A stretch of DNA of 64,000 bases, taken from the NCBI GenBank assembly GCA_963971425.1, contig OZ020517.1, positions 6,512,501 to 6,576,500 of the forward strand, given 5' to 3'. A model generated the notes under the pieces. The model saw only the letters and a program-made list of their open reading frames with translations, had not been told where the DNA came from and made no database searches. Both the position numbers and the translations under genes were made by a program. This DNA is from Bryoerythrophyllum caledonicum (taxonomy: Eukaryota > Streptophyta > Bryopsida > Pottiales > Pottiaceae). The stretch's first letter is position 1. Each line of letters begins with the position of its first letter. Of the stretch, positions 55,696 through 64,000 are shown piece after piece.

Positions 55696-56756
55696 AACTG
55701 GAGCATAGCTAGAACTCAACTTGACAGCAAGAGTATAAGTATTTGTAACATCTCTAAGTGCCATGCTAATGCAACGTTAAAATCAGTGTTGTCTACCAAT
55801 CTGACAAGAAAGTATCACTGGAAAGTGAATCTAGGACACGTGATACTAAACGTCAAATCATGTCATTGCAAAAACATTGTGCTACAGGAGAATTCAAGGA
55901 AACAATTAAAAAGATTTTGCTACATCAGAGGTCGAAGACATGGTTGACAAAAACTTGGCGCATGCCAAACATGCCACATGCCATAAACCACACATCTTCT
56001 TGCCAATTTATTTTGCCCCTTCCCGCCCTACTAAAGGTGAAGTGGCATGAGTTTTAAAAAGATTCTATAGTACAAGTCGTTTTATACTATTTGTGAGCTT
56101 GTACAGTAAAGCCTCATTTGCATATTTTATTGATGTAGTTGTTTGGTACATGTGATACTAAATGGTTTTTCTTTCAACGTGAAAGGACGGCAAAAAATTA
56201 AAAAATCTGTGAGCTAGAAAGTGCCGTGATCACACTGGCATGATCTATTATTGTTTAAGCATGCCATCTCGGATTTGAGCATGCCACATCACAGACCGTG
56301 AAGGGATAATCGTGCCGTTTTGCTTGGGTGGCTGGTCCTTCGGCTGGACGACAGGGACGACCAACAGCCGGGGCAAGCTTAACCTACCACTGCCCAAGCA
56401 AGAATGAGCTCAAAGGTACAATGCCCGAAACTCCCTTAAAGGGCCTCTCAATGACCCCAAAACTTCTCTAATGGTCGAAATGAATGGTTTTTGTCTGCTC
56501 CTTATTCAACAAGGTGAGAATTTCTCAGGATTCATGAAGACGTCATATTTACATGTGACATCTTTAGAATCTAGTTTAAATATGATACTAATATATTAGC
56601 CTTGTTGATGACTCCATTCCATTGTGTGTAGTGCTAATAGTTACCCTATGAATAAAACTACAAAGCCCCCTCATCAACCACCATACTTCTGCACAATGGT
56701 CGCGCTTTTCAAATTGGCATAATACTCATTCTTAGAAACATCATTTTTGACATTAT
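55696..56756. other. Flank between element B and the second A-family element
   Basis: Pre-insertion upstream region of gene C, so it probably holds its promoter. A GC-richer stretch at 56230-56420 contains a run with 'ggctggtccttcggctgg'. I see no gene or further element end. Confidence 0.5.
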
Positions 56757-56812
56757 CAGGAATGCTATCTTGTGAGCGGTGAGTGGTGAGCGGCGAGCGG
56801 CGACCACTAAAT
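56757..56812 (+). repeat. Left terminus of the second A-family element
   Basis: Matches 1515-1567 in direct orientation, with a different arrangement of the short GAGCGG/GAGTGG iterations after the shared 27 bases. Confidence 0.85.
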
Positions 56813-57618
56813 TCATGACAATTTTTACCATTGTTTTTGTTGTGAAATTAAAAAGAACACCTATAGCCGTGAGTGTAGGTGGATTGTGCTTCAAAAAAAG
56901 AAACAAATTAACATAAGAGAAATTCTTGACTTGCAATCGCTTTAATTTATAGTTTATTGAATAGAGGCACCTATAGCCATGGAACTATTATTAGAATTTA
57001 GTGGAATAATTACATCCAAAAGCAATTGGATAAGAGATAATGTAACATATATTACAAAGCAAACTTCTATACCAAATAATAACAATTTTATATATGATTT
57101 ATGGGAGAGAAGTACATCTATAATCCCCTTATTTTCTTATACAATAGAATTAAAAATATGGAGATGAAGTACATCTATTCAACTATCAAAATTCTTTTAC
57201 TGCAAATATTTTAAGTCCACATTGGATAAACATCGCTTGAATAACTCTTTGACTTGCAGTAGAGGAATTCTCTTGGATGTGTATTACTATTCTAATTAAG
57301 TCAAATATGTAGTACTATTCTAATGAATCTTTTGGGTTAAAGGAAATTTCGGCAAGAAGGTTTAGGGTGCTCAATGGAGAGAATGATAGTGATGGACCAT
57401 CTAAAAATATTTGAAACTTTGTATACTATTCATGATGTGATAATTGTATAGTTCTAAATTCAAAGACACATTATGAAAATTGATTAAAATCCATCCGTGA
57501 ATGATAATTCAATATCTATTAGATTATCTAACTAGAGTACAAACATTTATGTGGATGAAACAAATAATCAAATAAGACATCCAAGGGTGATATATATCCA
57601 TAAATCCAAAGCCTCATA
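56813..57618. other. Subterminal region of the second A-family element
   Basis: AT-rich spacer with the 'cctatagccgtg/catgg' phrases also seen inside element A. No gene. Confidence 0.5.
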
Positions 57619-60111
57619 TCAGATCAATACGGCATACAAAATAGAGGAATCACTACTCCTCAAATGTGAACTATCGTCACTGCCTTGATGGATAAACGAT
57701 TTATTGCTATCATAACCACTATCAAAATCGGTACTAGCCTCCTCAGCCTCGTCATCCACAAAAACCTCTGCTCCGGAGCCGGATCGAGCAGTAGGTGGAC
57801 GTTGTGGAGGCGACGGCTGCGCTACGGATGCAATGGCAGCAGCTTCAGCATACTCATGCAAAATATGCGGCTGCTCCGGACTGACAACCTTCCCTGCCAA
57901 GCGAGCCAGCACTCCAACGGGAGGTGTTGACAGAGAAGCCATTAAGGACGTTGAGAACCGTCTGCAACTGATTTACATTAGAAAAAAAAGATGAAAGAAT
58001 AAGATAACAAAAACAACAAATGAATGAAGAGAACTTACTTACAAGTTCTCTTAGGCACAGTCTTAATCTCTGGTTTGTCATCACCAAGCTCCAAAGGGCG
58101 CTTGAGAGAAGTCTGCTCCATGGGTTCAACAATTGCAGAATTAACCTCCACCGTCTATGGAATCATGGGTCAAAGCACCTCGTCTACCAAGTCCTTGTCT
58201 GTCTCCAAGGCAAGAATATGACGCTTGAGGGCTTTGCAAGCCTTGATAGATGCACCTGAAAAAAATGTGGAATACAAACAGTAAGAAATTAGAATCATGG
58301 TTAGATAATCAAAAAACAAAATGGAAGTATGAAATGAATATACCTGTAGAAGCGGTGAGGTCCATGACGATTTCATCTTCCTTGGTGCAAAGATCAATAA
58401 AAGACTCCAATAGATTTTGTGACTTCTCTCTCGCTCCTCGCCATGGCATCCCGGTGGAGGCCCTCACCGTCAGTGACTCCTGGGTGATGTAATTGGTCAG
58501 ATGACCGTCTGAAGAAAGCTCAATCCCATCCGCCAAAAGCTCCACTTTGTCATTGAAGACATGGAATTTGAGGATCCCTCTTCCGAACGAACCACTTGAC
58601 CATGAAAGTCTTGTGTACGCGGCCGGGGCGACCATCAGAGAAGAGGGGAAGTCCATTGAAGGGGAACTACTTCGCCATTTCGTCGAATCTCAACCACTGA
58701 GCCGAAGAAACCAATTCATTTGAAATGAACCTGGAATCTTGATAGAACACGATGATAGCTCCTCCATCACGAAGAAACGACTCTGCCAACTCGAAGTTAA
58801 ACCGAATCCACAATGATTCTTTCCGACCCTTGGGGTCGGCACTGTAGGTAGTGTGTTCCATGGTAGAATCACAGTACCACTCTGAATGGGACTGCAACTA
58901 GCAAGTCCTCCGCAACGTCAAATATAAACATATCCGCCAAACCATCCTCAGTCAATTCCCCCTTCATGTACCGCGTCCTAGATCCGCCATAGGCCATCAA
59001 CCAGTGTGCTATATCCCTTTAATCTGGCGGAACGTCATCCTCAGCTGTAACTGAATCATAATCAGTAAAGATAGAGTAGGCGCTGGTATTGATTACCTCA
59101 ACACCTATAGTGGACTGTGTCTGCTCGACTATAGGAATCGAATAGATGGTCTGCGTTGGTTTTGCAACGAATGCTCATGGTCGGCTGTTAGCGGATGGAG
59201 AAGCGCCAAATGTTGCCAATACGGGTGCCAGCCGTAAGAACGATCCAAGACCCACGGCAGACAACAGTTTCTCGGGTCCCTCCTTTGCCACCAGTGTTGC
59301 CAACTCCTTGTTCTTTACTCGAGTCTCTTTCCTCTCCTTCCGTACAATCTCCTTCTCCAACCGTGCCGCCTCTCGCTCTGCATCTCTAGCCGCAATCTTG
59401 GCAGCCTTCTGTATTGCCCTCTCCTTGGCATTTTCAGATAGCTCAAGCTCAGGCTCAACCAGGAATGGAGCTGAAGCATGCAAAGCTGGACCAGCTCCAG
59501 AATGTGTTGCCAAAGCATCACACGACTCCCGGAGCTCCACCTCGTCACCTGGAGTTGGAACTAATCCACAAAACTCTAAGTACCAAGGACACTGAGCCAA
59601 GTGGTGTCGAGTGAAACGGCGCAACTGAGACTCTGTGAAGATACACTCAGCGCTGACAGTGGTATCACACCACTTCCTCAACCGGATTGGCAACTCCCGA
59701 GGCTGCAATGCTCCGTTGGCAACGATCTTTTGCTAGAAGTATCGAAGCACCACTCTCTTCACAGTTTGAAGTGCCTCTAGCTGCTTGAGAAACTCATCAC
59801 TTCACGAATGGCTTCGTCTCACTAAAATGGTTCTTGAACGCCTTCTTCCAGAACGTGAGAGAGTTGGCCTCAATCCACGAGCCAATGTCCAGTACCCGGT
59901 TCGGAAGACCCTCCATCCTAATGGTGATATTGTCTTCCTTCACAACCTTGGAAAACAACTTCTCTGCCTCCTCCTCAAGCTATACAGTAAATAACACAAT
60001 GTTACAAAAACATCACTAACAACTGAGTATAAAACAGTAGATCAAATAGTTTAAGAACATTGAACTTACCCCTGCCCAAAATGAAGCGACGTCGAGCCAG
60101 GGTTTAAGATT
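57619..60111 (-). pseudogene. Methyltransferase-like pseudogene, paralogue of the element A gene
   Basis: It corresponds exon by exon to the 3' half of the element A gene: 60111-60070 (ends ...DVASFWAG), 59979-58344, 58255-58039 and 57961-57619, with the same splice positions and phases. Conserved blocks include DMFIFDVAED (for DMILFDVPED), EDEIVMDLTASTG, ASIKACKALKRHILALETD and the tail MASLSTPPVGVLARL. Lesions include a one-base frameshift near 59810, TAG for Trp near 59732, TAA near 59020, TAG for Trp and a frameshift near 58570-58660, and TGA plus TAG near 58160-58180. All exons upstream, including the ParB-like domain, are missing and replaced by repeats at about 60112. So the DPPY position was already Asp-Val in the common ancestor. 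Confidence 0.85.
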
Positions 60112-63100
60112 GATCTCCGAACATAATTGCATATAATACACAAACTCAGTCCAAAATTAATTTAAACATATCTCATAGAGTAACTTCAAGAATAAATCGA
60201 AGGTCATATGAATACCAGAGTCACCAAAATAAATACGAGAGCATGAATCCAGCATGAATTAATGAATACGCATGAATCGAGTGGAGAAGTGTAGAGTTTT
60301 TTAAAGTACAGAGTCACCCAAAGAATAACCATTCACAAGAATCTAGTCCGAATCCATGAGTCCATTACGAATTCATCATGAAGGAAGATTAATGTCACCT
60401 AAAGGAGAGAGTCAACATAAAAAAAACATGCACATGAATCCATCGTAAATTAATTCTTAAGCATGAATCCAGCATTAAAAATTAAACTTGCACATGAATC
60501 CAGCATGAATTAACCAGGAAGCATGAGTCAAGCATGAAAAACTCAAAGAGTCACATAAAGGCCAGAGTAACTTAAATAAACAAAACTTCACATGAATCCA
60601 GCATGCGTCCATAAAAAAGCATGAAACCAACTTGAAATCTGCTCTATCCCGATGTACATTTAACTCGCGTAAGATCATGATTCCAGCAATAAAGCAGTTT
60701 AATGTCACTAAAAAAACACAATACTCAATCTACGATGTGTCCCTCGGATCCGAGGGACTCTCAGTCATCTCTCGATTATTTTCCAATTCGCGCCTAAGTT
60801 GGAATCCGGCATGATAGAAGTTAAGAGTCACTCAAAAAACAAACACAAACTCAGTCCTCCATGTGTCCCTCGGATCCGAGGGACCCTCGGCACTATCCTG
60901 ATTAACTTAAAACTCTTGCTGCACCATGAATCCAACAATATAGAAGTTAAAGGACACTTCAAAATATAACTAAGAACTTAGTCCGGCATACTATCTCACG
61001 ATACACTATTCTTTAACTCACAGCTCCTTACTGTGAATGAATCCAACATATTTTCATTCCATAGTCACCCAAAAAGAGGTATATAAACATGATGATAGCA
61101 AGCATCCAGATAAACCAGCATGAATTCAGCATGTTTAAAGTGGTGAGTCACTTGAAGTCTAGAGTCACCAAAATCTAAACATGCATATGAATACATCATC
61201 AAGTCAAGAATGAACATGAATTCTGCATGAATAAGTGTAGAGTCACAGAAAGGCCAGAGTCACAAAAAAAACTATACTTCACATGTATCCAGCTTCACAT
61301 GTATCCAGCTATACTTTCAACTCATGGCAGATCATGATTTGAGCACGCATGAAGTTTAAAGCCAATTAAAACATAACACAATACTTCGGCTAACATGTGT
61401 CCCTCGGATCTGAGGGACTCTCAGCTCTATCTCGTTTTTTTTTCAATTCGTGCCTACACTAGAATCAAGCTTGATTTAAGACATAAGTCACAAAAAAAAC
61501 CTAAATCTCAATCCTCTATCTGTATTACGACTCTATTCAGAATGACTTAAAGCTCTTAACTAAGCGTCAATCCAGCGTAAATGATGTCCAGAGTCACCCA
61601 ATCCAAAAACGTGCACATGAATTCACCAAGAATGCGTGAATCCAGAATGGGTCCAGAGTCATAGAGTGTAGAGTCATTTTAAGTCCAGAGTCATCAAAAA
61701 AAATCAAGCACATCAATCCAGCATGTATCCATGAATATGATTGAATCCAGTATAAGAGAAATGAGACTCATTCAAAACAAAACACAAAACTCGGTCAACC
61801 GTCTCTCCCTCGGATCCGAGGGTCACTCGGATCTATCCCGATTCACTTTCAACTCACGCCTAAGCTGGAATCCATGGAGATAGAAGTTTAGAGTCACTTA
61901 AAAAAAACTTAAAACTCAGTCCTCAATCTGCCTCAGGGCTCACCACTGATAAACTTATAGCTTCTTTCTAATTATCAATCCAGCTGAATTTCATTCCATA
62001 GTCACCCAAAAAGTGGAACATGAACATGAATCCAGTAAGCATCCAAAGAAACCAACAGGACTTCAGCATGCATAAAGTGTTGAGCCACTCGAAGTCCAGA
62101 ATCACGAAAATCTAAACATGCACATGAATTCATCATCAATTCATAACTGAACATGAAATCAGCCTAAATAAGTCTAGAGTCACATAAAGGCCAGAGTCAC
62201 AAAAATCAATACGTCACATGAAACCAGCGTGAGTCTATAAAGAAGCAGGAAACCTGGAGACAATAAGTTTACAGTCACATGAAATATAACACATGATTGA
62301 CTCCACCATTTGTCCCTCGGATCCGAGGGACCCTCGGCTCTATCCTGATGAACATTCAACTCGCGCGAGATCTTGATTCTAGCATGCAATAAGTTTAAAG
62401 TCACTACTACCAATAACACAATACTCAGCCTACCATGTGTCCCTCGGATCCGAGGGACTCTCAGCTCAATCTCGATATTTTTTTTAACTCGCGTCTACAC
62501 CAGAATTAAGTATGATAGAAGATTAGAGTCACCAAGAAAAAACCTAAAACTCAGTTCACCATCAGTATTACGACTCTATTCTGAATCACTTAAGGCTCTC
62601 AAAAAAACGTCAATCCAACGAGAATATTGTCTAGAGTCACCTAATCCAAAAATGTGCACATAAATTCACCAAGAATTCATGATTCCAACATGAGTCCAGA
62701 GTCAAAGAGTGTAGAGTCACTTTAAGTCCAGAGTCATCAAACAATTACATGCACATAAGTTCAGAGCCACTCAAAAAACTCAAAAAACAAACACAAAAAT
62801 CAGTTCTCCATGTGTCCCTCGGATCCGAGGGACTCTCAGCTCTATCTCGATTGTTTTTCAATTTTCGCCTATGCTGGAACCCAGCATGTTATAAGTTAAG
62901 AACCACTCAAAAAACAAACACAAAACTTAGTACTCCATGTGTCCCTCGGATCCGAGGGACTCTCAGCTCTATCTCGATTGTTTTTCAATTTTCGCCTATG
63001 CTGGAACCCAGCATGTTATAAGTTAAGAACCACTCAAAAAACAAACACAAAACTTAGTACTCCATGTGTTCCTCGGATCCGAGGGACCCTCGGCCCTATC

Positions 63101-63420
63101 CCGATTAACTTAGAACTCTTGCCTCACTATGAATCCAACATGATAGAAGTTTAGAGACACTTCAAAATACAACTCAAAACTAAATCCTTAATCTGCCTCA
63201 CGACTCACTATTGATTTACTTACAGCTCCATGCTATGAATGAATCTAGCAGATTAGCATTACAGAGTCACTCAAAAAGAGGTTTATGGACATGAATCCAG
63301 CAACGGAGTAACCAACATGAATTGACCATGCATAATGTGTTGAGGCAGATGAAGTCCAGAGTCACCAAAATCTTAACATATTCAGATCACAAATTAACAT
63401 GAATTCAGCATCTAAACATA
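60112..63420. repeat. Degenerate repeat field with ten copies of the element A palindrome
   Basis: The field is built from drifting modules such as 'agagtcac', 'catgaatccagcatgaatt' and 'aaacaaacacaaaactcag'. CCCTCGGATCCGAGGG occurs at 60741, 60867, 61807, 62314, 62441, 62816 and 62943 and, outside this field, at 63785; one-base variants are at 61401 (CTGAGGG) and 63070 (TCCTCGG). Most copies are preceded by 'catgtgt' and followed by 'actctcag' or 'accctcgg'. 62816-62942 is a tandem unit of 127 bp. The surrounding text is unrelated to the 243-bp satellite of element A. Short frames crossing the copies are not credible genes. Confidence 0.9.
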
Positions 63421-64000
63421 CACATTAACACATCATCAAGTCATGAACAAATTTTTTGGATTTATTTTCATATTCATTTTTGTTTATCAACAATGTTTCT
63501 AAAATTTCCAAGATTTTCACTAGCTCAAAGGGGAGTTTTGGATCCAAAGGCTTTCTTTGGGCCACTCAAAAGTTTGAAAAGAGTTGAAAATACATGTATG
63601 CTCATATGGAAAAATACCATATTCAAAAAATAAAATTATGAGGTTGACTTATTTACTTGAAAAGAAACAACAACAGAAGCAAGACAAACTCTATGTTTTC
63701 TATTTTCTATTTCTAAATTATTTTTTTTGGAAATCAAGGCATGATTTTAAACTTTTGAAAAGTTTTGGAGTGCCCCAAAGATGGCCCTCGGATCCGAGGG
63801 CCATTTTGGAGGCCCTCAAAAATTTCAAAAAACTTGAAAGATCTCAATCTAGCAACAACAGAAAATCCCAAAATATAATTTATATTTTACAAAGAAAATT
63901 TACTCAATGGTTAAAGGTAAGAAATTGAAGATGAAAGTTATTTTTGAAGAATTTTTTGGATTTATTTTCATATTCATTTTTGTTTATCAAACAATGTTTC
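63421..64000. other. AT-rich right end of the window with an extended palindrome
   Basis: No gene. A 20-bp perfect palindrome, GGCCCTCGGATCCGAGGGCC, lies at 63783-63802. The phrase 'ttttttggatttattttcatattcatttttgtttatca' occurs twice (about 63451 and 63953), suggesting a direct repeat of about 500 bp period that continues past the window. Confidence 0.6.

Larger units (their letters stand above)
56757..64000. mobile_element. Second A-family Mutator-like element, partial (left part only)
   Basis: It begins CAGGAATGCTATCTTGTGAG, the same terminus as element A with one difference in the first 20 bases, and continues with GAGCGG-type iterations. The same subterminal phrases and the 3' end of a homologous methyltransferase-like gene follow in the same orientation and at a similar distance (0.86 kb versus 0.58 kb). 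The 16-bp palindrome of element A recurs in 60.7-63.8 kb. The other end lies beyond the window or is lost, so I cannot confirm a target duplication (candidate on the left: the bases ending in TTGACATTAT). Confidence 0.75.

Noticed and set aside
16803-64000. Complete second A-family element inside the window
   Set aside because: Only the left terminus at 56757 is present; I found no inverted partner before 64000.

Overview
The window looks like nuclear DNA of a streptophyte (land plant or charophyte alga). The evidence is degenerate runs of the plant telomere-type heptamer TTTAGGG/CCCTAAA (around 26.2 kb and 50.5-50.8 kb), short GT-AG introns, a Mutator-like transposase with a SWIM finger, and long AT-rich repeat-filled spacers. 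I cannot name the species. I saw no rRNA, tRNA or CRISPR. Nearly everything recognisable belongs to nested or adjacent transposable elements.

Layout. (1) 1515-14588 is one complete 13.07-kb Mutator-like element, here 'element A'. It has GC-rich terminal inverted repeats and a perfect 10-bp target duplication (AGGTCTATCC). It holds two divergent genes: a SWIM-type MULE transposase (+; two in-frame stops) and a ten-exon gene (-; phase-consistent, about 1,340 aa) joining a ParB/sulfiredoxin-like domain to a divergent beta-class DNA methyltransferase-like domain. The 3.1-kb intron of the second gene is filled by eleven 243-bp tandem repeats, each carrying the 16-bp perfect palindrome CCCTCGGATCCGAGGG or a one-base variant. 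(2) 14.6-33.3 kb holds three paralogues of a coiled-coil protein with a RING-like finger (all with stops), tandem and dispersed repeats, a CACTA-like non-autonomous element, and a degraded transposase-like gene ('gene C'). (3) 33349-55675 is a second complete giant element, 'element B' (22.3 kb), with 28-bp inverted termini and a 4-bp duplication AGGA. It interrupts gene C 20 bp after its ATG, and joining the flanks restores gene C's 5' reading frame. Element B carries an intact 951-aa DUF7869-type transposase-like gene (+), a second and very different ParB/methyltransferase-like gene (-), an FCP1/NIF-like HAD domain gene and an uncharacterised gene. About two dozen copies of an unrelated palindrome of about 33 bp (arms TGCATATTCAGCTCGA) lie all through element B and nowhere else that I saw. 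(4) 56757 to the window end is a second, decayed A-family element: same terminus, a 5'-truncated methyltransferase-like pseudogene, then a repeat field in which the 16-bp palindrome of element A recurs about ten times inside otherwise unrelated repeats.

How the parts may work together. Two unrelated DNA transposons have converged on one plan: a transposase gene on one strand, a ParB/methyltransferase-like gene on the other, and an element-specific palindrome repeated in introns, upstream regions and spacers. My main inference is that each ParB/methyltransferase-like protein recognises the palindromes of its own element. It could act as an anti-silencing or marking factor (functionally like the VANC proteins of Arabidopsis VANDAL elements) or as a parS/ParB-like assembly system. 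The catalytic motifs are altered (DPPY replaced by DVPE in A; no DPPY and a changed glycine loop in B), so a DNA-binding pseudoenzyme is at least as likely as an active methylase.
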